The notes beneath the pieces were generated by a model. The model was not told the origin of the DNA. It saw nothing but the letters and a program-made list of their open reading frames with translations, and made no database searches. From Bryopsis sp. KO-2023 (Eukaryota > Chlorophyta > Ulvophyceae > Bryopsidales > Bryopsidaceae): a stretch of 64,000 nt of DNA. The stretch spans positions 1,240,001 to 1,304,000 of the forward strand of contig BSYQ01000014.1 of NCBI GenBank assembly GCA_030272585.1, written 5' to 3'. Positions 20,702 through 32,162 of this stretch are shown here, in pieces. The stretch's first letter is position 1. Each line of letters starts with the position of its first letter. Position numbers and translations under genes: made by a program.

Positions 20702-20840
20702 CCGAGCACGACGCACTTTGTCGCGTGCGAAACGAGTGAGAAACGAGGGAGATATCCCAGTTTCTGTATTTTTCAGAGAAACTAGGATATCTCCCTCGTT
20801 TCTCACTCGTTTTGCACGCGACAAAGTGCGTCGTGCTCGG
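20702..20840. repeat. Long hairpin with 56-bp arms
   Basis: Left arm 20702-20757 starts CCGAGCACGACGCACTTTG; right arm 20785-20840 is its reverse complement with at least one mismatch; loop about 27 nt. A foldback MITE is likely. No target duplication identified. Confidence 0.8.
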
Positions 20841-22482
20841 AAATAGTTTTTCTTTTGTTTTAGCTGCCTTTTCTAGGTCTAAAACGACTCTTAAACCAAA
20901 ACGACGTGTGGTGTGGGTCAAGATCTACATCAGATCTTTTTTTAAGTTGATAAGAAGTTCCGTCGTTGTTCCGCTTTCACTGCCGCTAAAGTTCCACAAA
21001 AAGCGGAACTTCGACGGGTATTTTCACGAAGAAGAGGGCGAGATAGAGCAAGTTCCGCCTTTTCCAAATGCTATTTTCAGAATTAAAACCAACTAAAACT
21101 TAAAATTTAAGGAGGTAATGGGAATGTGATCTCAAAAGGGTGAAAATCACAACTGTATATATTTCTCTTTGCGAAATTTCGTTATATCGGAGTTTTATGC
21201 GCGGTGAAGCGTGTTGGGAATTGGATTTCAGAGTAGCCTTAATTTCTGTAGATGTGAAATAAATGAGTTGATTTGAGGGGAGATCTTGAGGTATAAGTTT
21301 GAAAAGTAGGATTGTGTCCGGGAACAATTTTCTGTAAGAAAAACACTTGTTCGAAACAAGGCTAAGGATTGCGATATTAACAGTTCAAAATCTCCCTCAA
21401 AATATTCCTTATGATGGTATATACCACCAGGAAATGCCGGCTATGAACCCAACAAAGTCAATAGGATTAAGATTTTGAAGTGAATAAAATCAAAATCAGT
21501 GGGATCTTTGTTACATGGATGGTGGAGATGTGGTTGGATGAATGGGGGTATTCGATCAGTTAGGATGTTCTCATGTCGGACAACAGTTGGAAAACAGTTC
21601 AGGGGTGGTTAGTCTGAGCTGCACTTATGGACTGGTTCACATTCATTCAAGGCAACGCTCCCCATTTTGTAAGACACATTGATCTCGAGCAGTTTCGTGT
21701 TGAGAACCCCGGGAAAAATCTTCGCTAGGATTTCGTTGTTCTGGTTGCTTGTCAGAATAAAGCTTTGTTTTTCAGTATGTAACTTATGATATTCACACCG
21801 AATCACCCAACACGAATCATTGTAAAATGCACAATAAACAGTGAAAGCTGAATAAAAATTTGCCAAATTTGCCACAATAGATAGATCTAGATATAGAGGA
21901 TCCTCTGAAGAAAAAGAAAAGAGATAGATCCTCTCTCATGAACCTGTTGAAAGGCAATCTGAAAGTGGGTTTGGAAGTTTCCCATCCTTGGCATAAAACT
22001 TTTGATCAAACACATAATCTAGTTACTTTTTCTTTGTGATGCAATGTTTTTTTTTCTCAAGGGCGGGGGGGGGGGGTTGAACTCAATTTCTTGCCTGGAT
22101 GAGAATTGACGTTTTATTGTTCAACTGGAAGAAAAAAAAAACTTTTTTTTCTTTGTGGCTGCATGGATGGGACGGTGATGCAAATGGTTTTCGTTTGAGA
22201 GTTGGTTTTTTTTCAACTATTTTAATACAATTTTTATTCTTGCACTGGTATCCAGGAGGTTGCCTGAAACAGATCCCATTTTTGTTTGAATCTACTGGAG
22301 TTGTAAGAACAGTTAATATGAAAAGGAGTCACCAGAAAACCCCTCATCAGCAACCACCACCGACACAATTAGTTGTTACAGAACCCCCACTGAAATCAAC
22401 ATTACACAACGAATCCTTGGAATGGAGCCTTATCCTTCTTTCTTGATTTGAACACCACGGCAGTGTTTTTTTGTTATTTGTT
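20841..22482. other. Intergenic, no intact gene
   Basis: AT-rich, with T-runs and a G-run near 22065. It holds one half of the duplicated peptide block (21228-21390, separate entry). I see no other gene. Confidence 0.5.
21228..21390 (-). repeat. Dispersed repeat with conserved minus-strand peptide, copy A
   Basis: Similar to 29602-29775 in the same orientation. On the minus strand both read a related peptide (FSYRKLF, then IPQDLPS here and IPRDLPS in copy B), just after a splice-acceptor-like TTTTCTTACAG. Probably remnants of one unknown gene or element ORF. Confidence 0.5.
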
Positions 22483-22587
22483 ACTATTTCGACGTTATTA
22501 CTAAGCGAAATAGCGTGTTTTGCTATCGTTTTCGCCCACGACTCGCCCCAACGACGCTATTTCGATTAGTAATAACGTCGAAATAGT
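22483..22587. mobile_element. Small inverted-repeat element (MITE-like)
   Basis: Perfect 21-bp ends ACTATTTCGACGTTATTACTA (22483-22503) and its reverse complement (22567-22587), with a further imperfect inner repeat GCGAAATAGCG / CGCTATTTCG. It lies 176 bp before the HMG-box start codon. Confidence 0.75.
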
Positions 22588-22763
22588 GCTATCGTTGAAT
22601 TGCTGAACATCCCTAATATCTCTCGTGATATTCACATCGAAATGTACTGTATCCAGTACCCACTGAACAAGTGTAGCCACGAAAATTCGGGCTGTTATTA
22701 TTATTCTTGCACGCACATTTCTCGCGAAAAAAGTTATTCTTCTTACTGCAAGAACGGCCAAGT

Positions 22764-25700
22764 ATGAGCGTAACGAAGCAGACAGGGACAGGGACCACAC
22801 TCCGTCAAGAAGATCCAACGAAGCCGAAAAGGCCCCCCTCAGCTTTCCTTTTCTTTTTATCGAAGGTGCGAGAGGAACGCAAGATCTCCGATCCGGGCGT
22901 CAGGCAATCCGAGATCGCGAAAGCTGGGGGGGAGAGGTGGCGGGCGATGTCCGAGGAGGAGAAGAGGCCTTACGAAAAATTGTCTTCGAATGCAAAGGTA
23001 ACGTACCCCGCACGAATATTATTGTATTACTATTATTGCACAGTTACGAAGCAGTGCTCGTATCTTCGTCACGCTACACCCCCGGGTCAGACAGTATTAT
23101 TGATTATTATTAATATTATTAATATTATTGTTATTATGCCAAATCAGGGGTTCCGCAGTGTATTTTTTTTTCAATTTTTTCTGGCGCCAATCTGGCCCTA
23201 AATTTGGTCGTTTCATTCAGTTGTTGCCCATTTGTGGCCCCACCTCCAAAAACAGAAATTACATGGCTGGGTGTCTAGATTGCATTTATTGGGAAATCGT
23301 AATGTAATGAAGATTTTCCTTAGATCATCAAAATGTCCCTCCACCCGCTGGCTGGGTTGCAGGGTACTAGCCCAAAGGCAAAATGTCCCTGCGTCGCCGG
23401 TCACGCGGTGTACCCCCATAACTCCGACCCCTGTTACTCCGACTCTGTATGTCAGACCGAAAAAAAAGGGGGGGTTGGGTTTAGGGTTTAGGGTTTAGGG
23501 TTAGCGCGACCGGCGCGCGCCAAGCGAGTGGGCTAAACAAGCGCGGGGTAGACCGGCGCGAACCGGCGCGCGTCGAGCGACCGCGAGGTAGACCGGCGCG
23601 CGCCGACTGTCAGACATGAGAGCTATCCCGATGTCAGACATGGACGAAGTCGGAGTAACAGGGTCGCACAACCCCCGTTGCTATCTACTCCACGATCGAC
23701 GTGGTGCTGACAGCCACGTCGACAACCCTGTGTCCGACACATGACAGTTGAACATTATTTTCCTTCCCTCCAGCGCCCAACACCACGACGAGACGCCAGT
23801 TACACCTTCGCACAGGTGGAACGCAGTGTGGCAAAGGAAGTTCATGGAAAGCTGTGATTCGCCGACAGACGCGAACGCTTCAGAACAGTCGACTCCGCCA
23901 ACAAAAGAGGGTCGCTCTTCGGGACTGGAACGAGCGATGGATCCTCCTCAGGCAGGAGTGTCGCCTACTCCCAGGAAGGGAAAAAGAATATTTCACAAGA
24001 AGAAGGTGGTGTTCGGTGTGATTGCTGATGACGTAGATCAAAAAAAGGAAAAAGCTTCGATCGCGTGGGATGGAAGACCCAAGAGCCACAAACAGACACA
24101 AATATCACACCTGGGTGTGTTACCTGTGGATATCAGTGAAAACAGTTTTGAAGTACCAGGTGTCGAAGAAAGTGAACTCCAAAATGGAGTTTTGGTTTGC
24201 ATTGGTGCGCACGTGGGAAAAAAAGGGAGGATAGTCGGGCTGGGGTCAGTCAAGCATAAAGTGGCTTTTGAGGATGGTAGCACAGCCCACATTCAGAGAG
24301 AATACCTAAGGAGGAAATCTGTTGGTGAAGGGACATCTACTGAGGTGAATTGGCCAAAGAAATGGGGTGAATTTCTAGCAAACGAAACAGAAAAAAGAAT
24401 TTCTGAATATCAAGCGAAAGAGTGTGTTGATTTGGTGGTGGTGCGAACTGATGCCAATGGTTCAGTTACTTATGGTTGTTCAAGAGGAAAAGTTAGGCCA
24501 TCCACACTGGGCCCTTCGAAATGCCCTATTTTCTCGAAGAAAATCGAGTGTCCCTTCAAACTGAGGGTCAGTGAAAAAAATGGTAATGCCTAGTTTGTGG
24601 AGTTATGTCCACACAAAAATCACACCCCTAGCTCCAGGGAAGATGTCAGATTTTTAGATCCTGATCCGGAAGTCATTAAATTGGTAGAGGAGTACGTACA
24701 CCAAGAATTGTCGACAAATAAAATTATTCGTTTGATTGATGAACGGTTGGATAAGGAAGCAGAGGATATTCTTGAGACGTATGAAAATAGGAGAAAAAGA
24801 ATCACAACGAATGATGTCGAGAAAGTACGAAAAAGAATGAATCGCTTGAAACGTGCTAGCCCGAATGATGTTCTTGGTACACATCAGATTGTGGAAAAAT
24901 TCGGGAAAGCAATATTTCCTTTTTATCAAAAGCAAGAGGTAGATGAAAATGGAAACATCAAAAAACATTTTATTCTTATCATAACAAGCCAGTTTTTTCG
25001 AAGTGTGGCTGAAAATTTCGGGGAAAAAATTGTTATGTTGGATTTTACCGGCAGTTGCAATAAATATCGTTATACGGTAGGGGCTGCCGTTGTAAAAACC
25101 GAATCGGGCCACTGCCCGATTGGTTTTGTTATTTCGAGTGCAGAAAACGCCGACACGATATCTACTTTCATAAAGGAAATTATTCCCAGCGGAAGCACAA
25201 TTATGATTGATAAGTCTATGGCGGAGATTCGGGCATGCAAAGATACCGGACACAACTGGATATTGTGCCATTTTCATGTTCTGCAAGATTGGGAAAGGAC
25301 ATTGACCTCAAGTAAGCAAGAAACTACATCGTTGACTTGATATCTGATTTTCTGTTTGCATACAAGTGCATACGTGGAACATAATTTTTTTCAGAGGTGT
25401 CTTAAGTTCTTATTGAATTGCAGGGGTGAGTCAGGTTGCTGCAAGTGAGAGAAAGACAATTATGGACAGGTTCAAAGGCTTGATATATGCACGAAACATA
25501 CAACTGTTCGAGAGGGAGGAAGAGATGTTTCTGGATTTCTTGACTGCTTATCCTCGAGTCCGAGAATATTACCTACAATATTGGGCTGAATCTCGTGAAC
25601 ATTGGGCTCTATTTGGACGGGAGCATGTTCGAGATCTGAAGATTAATACAAACAATCATGTAGAGAGGTTTTTCGGACTTCTCAAGTATGATTACTTGAA

Positions 25701-28700
25701 CAAGAAAACCCAGTCCAGCATGCAGCAGTTGATCCAAGTTTTGGTTGGTACACTTATGCCATTCTATATCAACAAGCAGGTTAGGTTTCTTGAAAACCTC
25801 GAGCATGGGAAGCACGACAGAGTTGATCGACGGAGAAGTCACGAAGTGAATTTCTTGATTGACAGCGGTGGAATTGAGCTGATTGATCAAACAATTGAAC
25901 TTTATTTTGTTCCGAGTATAAGCAACTCGGATACAAAAGAAAAGTACAGGATTTGTCTAGGAGACAACAGCTGCGAGTGTAAATCCTATGCCTCTCAGAA
26001 TTCCTCTTTTTGTGTCGGGACGGCAGTGACACGTTGCAAACATTTAGAGGCATTGGAAGGGAAGAAAAAAGAAGAAAAAAACATAAAAGGAAAGGAGAAA
26101 ATCAGAGAAACAACAGCCCGTTGGCTTTTAAATTCAGGTTTGATACAAATCGTTGACGTGGGGAGAAAAATATTTCAAAGCAAAACAATTGCCAACTCAG
26201 GGGCGAAGGTATCCACAGTTTTGAATCCCGCTTTTTGTTCCTGTTTGAAATTCGAGGTCTTAAAAGCCTGTCCACATTTGGTGGCAATATCTCTTGTGTT
26301 TCCCCTGGAACCCCAAGTCCACGCTACCCCTGATGTGCTTTCTTCGGAGCCTCCTTCAACTTCTGCAGTCCACGACCTGCCAACTGGATGGGAGGACGAA
26401 ATTTTGCACCTGAGGACGACAAATGTTGGTCAGAGTACAAATGATGTGAGGAGAAAGGACAGAGAAGCGAATGTCGCACGATTAGGACGTGCTTTAAGAG
26501 CAAAAATGAAGTATCTTCCAGAGGAAGCTTTGGCGAAAGTGGAAGAAGGGTTTCAGCGAATTGAAGAAGATTTGCAGTCCTATCAAACAGACCTCATTCC
26601 AAAGAGCATCATTGCAAAAAAAAGTTGGAGTCGGAAGCCAGAGCACACTAAAACACGGGTGTGTATTTGGGTTCGAGTCTTGAAAATCAAGCGAACATCC
26701 AGTTAATTTGGTGGGACAACATTGGGGCAGTACACAATTGTTTTTCATACACCCCCTTAAAAGTTTTTTACCAGTGTACTAGTGCGGTTAGAACCTGATG
26801 CCAATAGGAAGGGAATTATGCCCCCAAATACCCGCTTTGTCAAATCTAGATAGCAAGGTTTTTGCACCACCATCACCTGAACAGATTTTTCTGTTTGTGC
26901 AGCCATTGTATCCAAGAAAGAGGAAGGCTCTCCTGGGTCTTGGAGATGCAAAGGTGCTGAGCTCCAAGGTGCCAAAACTGGGCCACACGAGGGAACCGAA
27001 CTCAATATTCTACTCTGTAAGACCTGCTGGCAGACCCAAAGGGAGCGGACAGGTAATTTCAAATCAGGCTGCATTTGTTTGGAAGGACCTGTCGCATAGA
27101 GTCACGCCTGATTTTTTAAATTTGTTTTGCAGAGCACACTCCAATATACAAGCCGAAAGAAGGTTTGGTATCCTCCCAGAAAGTCCAGAAAATCTCGAAA
27201 ATAGAGGGTGATGTAAGAGTGCCCTAGCCAGGCTGAAAGGATGTGTCGAATGAAATGTGGAATGTCCACCAATGACAAATGTTCTGTGGACAGTTTCTTT
27301 TGGATAAAAAGCGCTGTCTAAAAATCGAACGAACAATGTAAAACCTGTTTTGAAAATGGTTGTTTTGACTGACTTGCTAGCCAGCTCTTGAAAAATTCTG
27401 TCACATAAAACCCAAATTATCAAATTGAAGGGTCTTTGGGAAGTCAATCATTTCCATACTGCCTTTCATAATAAAGAGAAAAACAAAGTTTCAACAGCAA
27501 GGGAAAAACAATTGCAGTCTGTCCTGTTGGTTTGGGAAGGCATGTCGAAGAAACCAACCTCATCTGATTGATCAATGGGTCATCAGTGATCTGAACAATG
27601 TGCCATCAAGGTGGGGCTTCTGGAGCATGTTTCTGGAGTGGATTCCACCTGTTGATCACCAGCAGTTGTAGAGCAATCCTTAATACAAAAGCAGGGCAGT
27701 TCACGGACAAAAAATTCTTCTGCACAGTTATTTCATCAAAAAAATACAAATGTAGGAGGGCTAGTGTGGGACCTTGGACAACAGGTACACTCAACTGAAA
27801 ACTTGGTGACCCTTCCAGTGCATAGTTGAATTTATTGCACGTCGTCCCTTTATTGTAACACTTTCACGGCAAGGAATTAGCCCACAGCGATGGCTCCTCA
27901 ATCGCTGTAAAGGTTTTCTCTTCCAACTGCATTGCTCCCTTCAAGACAAATCGCACAATTATTTTACAAGCGTACCTGTGTCGAAGCGCTGGATCAGGGC
28001 TCACGAAGCAGTAAACATGAGGGGCGGCAAGAAGAAAGAGACGCGCAGAATATGGTCTCGCTCACTAGAGGTTTTCGCGCGGCTGTTTCTGGTGGGCTGT
28101 TGGGGCGTAGCCGGTATAATGTTCAACTGTCATGTGTCGGACACAGGGTTGTCGACGTGGCTGTCAGCACCACGTCGATCGTGGCTGCGCAGGGCGCTGC
28201 GCAGGGCGCTGCGCAGCGAACTGGCGGAGAGCGAGGGGAGGAGGCGCAAGCGCAGCGAAGTCGAAACCTAAAGGGCGGAGGAGCTACAGAGAACACTTGT
28301 GGAGGAGTCGAACCTCCAGTTTCGCCACTCAAGTGCGAGGTTTTTCTCTTTCTTTCACGCTGGTCGTCTTTTATTAAAATCTGTGGGGACAGCATCTCAA
28401 TTTCGAAAGGGTCACACTGTGGACTTTGCTATGCGAACAGGAGTGAAAAAGTCGAAACGGAAACGAAGACCTGTAGAATATTGATACTGGTCCGCGCATA
28501 TGTTTTTCGTTGACAGGCGACGTACAAAGAAAAAGCCAAGAAGTACAAGAAGTACAAGATCTTCAAGAGGGCTCAGCAGCTGCCTGGTTCGACTCGAACG
28601 GAGGGGGTCGGGGCCGGGGCCGATGCTGGAATAGAGGGGGTCGGGGCAGTGCCACAAAGGGCGAAGAGTCCAATTCGTTTCTCAGAGAAATGGCCTGTCA

Positions 28701-28768
28701 GCAAGAAGAGGAAACCGATCCCTCATCATCCAAGCACGACAAAAAGACCCCGCAGTAAGAGTTACTAA
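22764..28768 (+). CDS. HMG-box DNA-binding protein, two exons around a 5.5-kb intron
   Basis: Exons 22764-22997 and 28517-28768 (161 residues). The intron starts GTAACG at 22998 and ends GACAG at 28516; it is phase 0 and the reading joins cleanly. The HMG box spans about residues 20-90: KPKRPPSAFLFFLSKVRE, SEIAKAGGERWRAMSEEEK, then after the splice ATYKEKAKKYKKYK. This is the single-box NHP6/plant HMGB type, which bends DNA in chromatin. A Gly/Ala linker and a basic tail (SKKRKP, STTKRPRSKSY) follow; TAA stop at 28766. The intron carries a complete MULE transposon and a MITE-like segment. The start ATG follows an AT-rich region; earlier exons cannot be excluded. Confidence 0.82.
23425..23666. 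mobile_element. MITE-like segment with TIRs, GC-rich motif array and telomere-like tract
   Basis: Imperfect terminal inverted repeats: CGACCCCTGTTACTCCGAC at the left, GTCGGAGTAACAGGGTCG at the right, with further partial pairing inside (TGTCAGAC). The interior is an array of ACCGGCGCGCG words (about 23505-23610). It lies inside the HMG intron next to the MULE. No clean target duplication seen. Confidence 0.55.
23477..23503 (+). repeat. TTTAGGG telomere-like repeats
   Basis: GGG followed by three TTTAGGG units and a final TTA. TTTAGGG is the plant and algal telomere unit. It is too short to be a chromosome end; probably interstitial, within the MITE-like segment. Confidence 0.75.
23690..23758 (+). 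repeat. MULE left terminal inverted repeat
   Basis: 69 bp, exact reverse complement of 28116-28184. The identity stops sharply at both ends. Confidence 0.9.
23748..26706 (+). pseudogene. MULE transposase with SWIM zinc fingers, in-frame stop
   Basis: Exon 1 runs to 25311, a 112-bp intron (25312-25423, phase 1) follows, and exon 2 runs to the TAA ending at 26706. Homology order: a basic variable N-terminus; a FAR1/WRKY-like zinc site with Cys in KKIECPF and Cys/His in ELCPHKNH; the MULE DDE core with Asp in MLDFTGSCNKY, Asp in TIMIDKSMAEI and Glu in NNHVERFFGLL; then two SWIM-type sites, CECK...RCKH and CSCLKF...CPHL. An in-frame TAG at 24591-24593 falls inside the first zinc site, so the copy cannot make a full protein by normal decoding. 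A further exon may follow, with a GRPKGS AT-hook-like motif near 27031-27050. The start Met at 23748 overlaps the terminal repeat and is uncertain. Confidence 0.78.
26707..28115. other. MULE 3' region
   Basis: An open stretch 26798-27055 could be a C-terminal transposase exon (PRKRKALLGLG, RPAGRPKGSGQ followed by GTAATT). The rest to the right terminal repeat shows no gene. Confidence 0.35.
28116..28184 (-). repeat. MULE right terminal inverted repeat
   Basis: 69 bp, exact reverse complement of 23690-23758, followed by three units of GCGCTGCGCAGG type. Confidence 0.9.
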
Positions 28769-31090
28769 CTCTTACTGCCTCAGTAGGATGTTCGTGTTTG
28801 GTGGTAAATGGGAGGGTGCGCTGACAAAATAGATGTGGATATATAGATTTTTTTTATGTGGAAAAATTGAGCCGAGTGGTTTGGAACATTAAGAGGGAAA
28901 ATGATGATGGAGGAAATGCATGTCTGTATATATCAGATATGGGGGAGGTGAATTTGTAGTGGGACTTTTCTGTGAGTCCGACATAGGGAGTTATATATTG
29001 GGTTGGAAGTTTTTTGGATTAGTTGGTGGTCGTGAATCACAGCACAAAAACTGAGAACTTTTGGAAGGACTGAACTGAGTTGAACTGAGTTCAGATCGTC
29101 CCTTCAAATTGTAAATATTGTAAATATTGTGTTTTATTGATTCAAAACTGGCACTACGAGGTGTCACTAGTAAAAAACACGCTAGAATACACAATTTCAA
29201 ATTTGAACACTGCTAGTGTGTTTGGTAAGGAGTTTGGGATTGTGGATGCATGATTTTTGAAATCAGCATTGTTCAATGAATGGGAGGGCAGTCCTTCACC
29301 TGTCGCCCATTCACCTTTTCCTGTCTGCAAGCAGTTTTCGGTTGCTGTGGGTGAATTGTAACTATCTTCTCTGGAAGATCACGGAATCAGTCAATTGAAG
29401 GAAGTACACACCCCAACTGGGATGGATAGCGTTAAATTCACAACACTATTGCTTCGGCTGTGTTAAAGAGCAGCACAGGGCGACTAACATAAAACCAAAA
29501 TTTTATTTCCAGATCAACTGGACATTACTCATTAACACACCCCCCTTCTGGGTGGGAGCGGAATCCTACCTGCGTTTTTTTTGTGATTGGAACTTTGTTA
29601 AGATCAGGATCTGGTGGTGAACGGAATTTCCTTAATTTTAAAGTCATTTTGTGAGATGGGAGATCTCTAGGTATAAATTCTGGAAGAGGGATTGTATTGC
29701 TGAACAATTTTCTGTAAGAAAAGTCTGTTCGACAAAAAGGAGAAGGAAAGGCAAGGTTGGAAATATTAACACCGGTACTACACAATATCTGGGTGAATCC
29801 ACCTGAAGTGAAATAGACTCTTTTTTCGAAATTTCAGTGAGAATTGGTTTAGCCAGATTTCTGTTTAATAAATGAAATGATGATGTTCAGAAGAGCCGAG
29901 TATCAACATGGGCTGCGAGAAACATATTGTTCAAAAACAGTCGGGGAACTTCTTTGCACTTGCATCAATGGGGTTGAGCAAATGATGAAGGCCCTTTCAT
30001 TATTTTTTGTTTTGAAGGGAAGGGGGCTATCACTTTGGACCAAAGATTGTTTCGGTTTCTGGTTGAGTTTTGGGCTTTTTTTGAATTAATAATTTGAAGG
30101 TAATGATGATGGTGCTGCGGAGCCAAGGCAAAAAGTTTTGATGATAATGGGTGCGTTGTTTTCGAAAAGAAACGGATAAACATAATTCCTGATCTGAAAG
30201 TAAAGGATCCTAAATATCAAATTTTCTGTGTCATTTTTTCTTTCCGCCATTTGTTTTCTATTTTACATTTTCCGAAAGTGTCTCGTGGTATGGAGAAGAT
30301 ATTTTTTCAATTCTGTATTTTTAAACCCTTTTCTCAGTAAATGGCTGCCAGTTTCATCGAAAGACCCCCCCCCCCTTTCCCTTTTTTCTCTTCTTAATCT
30401 GGGAGAAAAATTATGCTCTTCAAAGTTCTCTCCAATTCTATTTTGATTTTATTTTCTATCATATATTACTATTATTTTATTTGGGGGGATCCAAGCTGGA
30501 GCTGGGGGGGATGAATTCTGATTATTTTTTATTGGAAATATTTAGGATGTTTTCTTTCTTGTTGTGTTCTAAACATAATCACGTGAAAAGGACTGGCTGC
30601 AAGCAGAGATGGATAAGAGCCGCCAATTACAGATTTGTTATCAAACTGTACCAACATTTCAGCAATATTTTCTATCCTGTTATTCTTCGGGAACTCAGAG
30701 GTTCAGCCACCAGCCAAAATGTGGTGAAGTGAATGTCCTTCACTTCTGGCAGCATAAAATCACTGGGCAATGAAACAATAAAAAAACAGTGTCAGCATAC
30801 CAGAAACAGTCGATCATGCAATCAACCCTATCCATATATCAAATTCATATTTCCACTCTTCAAGAGTGAATGTCTCCTCCCAAAAAAAAGAAAAGTTGGA
30901 TCTTCTAGAGCGGGTGCAGTCCCTCATCTTTTGATAAGCCTCCCAAGTCTTTCACCCAAACCAAACAGATGAGAATGCAGGGTTCCACCCCCTGAGTGGC
31001 TTGGGGCCTCTGTGCAGTTGAGTTGACCTATTTGTTGTTTGATATATAAGTCGAACCATGTGTTTGTCACCCAGTATGGACCCTGGCCTC
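28769..31090. other. Intergenic, no gene recognised
   Basis: AT-rich 3' flank of the HMG gene. It contains only the dispersed repeat copy B (29602-29775) and low-complexity runs. Confidence 0.45.
29602..29775 (-). repeat. Dispersed repeat with conserved minus-strand peptide, copy B
   Basis: Partner of 21228-21390 (FSYRKLF ... IPRDLPS). The two copies bracket the HMG-box gene. Confidence 0.5.
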
Positions 31091-32154
31091 CATACTAGGG
31101 ATCCGATCCCGATCTGTCGGTCATCGATCAAACCGATCTCCGATCAAGATAGGCACCTGCAATTTCCGATCAAATCGATCATCGATCAGATCGGTCCGAT
31201 CAAACCGATTACCGATCAAACTCGGACCGATCACAAAAATCGGTCCGACTTTTCCGATCAAAATCGGCCGATCACTCAATTCTGCCTCGGAAACCAGATC
31301 GGATCGGGATCGGGATCGGCGTTTTCCGATCAGATCGGATCTGCCGATCACCCACCGATCCCGATCCGATCATGATCGGAAATCGGGTGACGCACAAAGT
31401 AACCCCCGCAGGATCCCCAGAACCCAAGGGAACCGAGTGGGATTCGAACACTGTACCGCACGGTGTCGAGTCATCTACACTGAGCACTAAGCCAAGTGGA
31501 CCACGATGATTCTGTGGTTGTTGCAATAATATACCCTAATTTCACAGAATTACAAACAGATTAAGGTATATCATCGCAACACCCACAAAAACATCGTGGT
31601 CCACTTGGCTTAGCGCTCAGTGTAGATGACTCGACACCGTGCGGTACGGTGTTCGAATCCCACTCGGTTCCCTTGGGTTCTGGGGACCCTGCAGGGGTTA
31701 CTTTGTGCGTCACCCGATTTCCGATCATGATCGGATCGGGATCGGTGAGTGATCGGCAGATCCGATCTGATCGGAAATTTACCAAATTCACCGACTTCGC
31801 GCCTTTCATACCGATCATGATCGGTTCTCCCCGATCATTGTACCGATCAAAAAAAAAACGCCGACTTTGATCGGCCGACTATTCCGATCACAGCTCCACG
31901 CCTTGATCGGATCGGGATCGGGATCGGCCGACGCCGTTCTTTGATCGGATCGGTCGCCGATCCCGATTAATCGGTCCGATCAAGACACCGATCACCGATG
32001 ATCGGCACCGATCATGATCGGTAAAAAAAAAAAAAAAAAACCGACTATTTTTGTATCACCCTATAATAGATATTAGTGAAAATCCGATCCCGATCCGACC
32101 CCGTTTAGACCTATTTTTAGCAGGCCGATCATTGCCTATCATATCCCTAGTATG
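31091..32154. mobile_element. hAT-like non-autonomous element made of CCGATC arrays around tRNA-like cores
   Basis: Terminal inverted repeats CATACTAGGGAT (31091) and ATCCCTAGTATG (to 32154). An 8-bp target duplication CTGGCCTC lies at 31083-31090 and 32155-32162. An 8-bp duplication with short TIRs is typical of the hAT superfamily. The left 290 bp and right 400 bp consist almost wholly of CCGATC / GATCGG words on both strands. The centre is a large inverted repeat (about 31375-31525 against 31570-31725) whose arms each hold a tRNA-like sequence. No protein-coding capacity. Confidence 0.8.
31592..31665 (+). other. tRNA-like sequence in hAT-like element (sense copy)
   Basis: CATCGTGGTCCACTTGGCTT begins an acceptor/D-arm-like part and GGTGTTCGAATCCCACTCGG gives a pol III B-box. 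An inverted copy lies at about 31435-31506. It is too diverged for me to assign an isotype; a tRNA-derived SINE-type module is likely. Confidence 0.5.
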
Positions 32155-32162
32155 CTGGCCTC

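Larger units (their letters stand above)
23690..28184 (+). mobile_element. Mutator-like (MULE) transposon in the HMG intron
   Basis: A 4495-bp unit bounded by perfect 69-bp inverted repeats (23690-23758 and 28116-28184; outer end CCACGATCGACGTGGTGCTG). It encloses a MULE transposase gene in plus orientation. I do not see the 8-11 bp target duplication expected for MULEs: the left flank is GCTATCTACT and the right flank CTGCGCAGGG, itself a GCGCTGCGCAG tandem repeat that may have expanded after insertion. Confidence 0.8.

Noticed and set aside
6475-24593. Reassigned stop codons (TAA/TAG as glutamine, as in some green algae and ciliates), suggested by in-frame TAG/TAA in gag, the MULE and the TRP-like gene.
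   Set aside because: The SKI3-like gene has 1939 codons with many CAA/CAG glutamines and no internal TAA or TAG, and ends at TAG where homology ends. The stops are confined to transposons and one doubtful gene.
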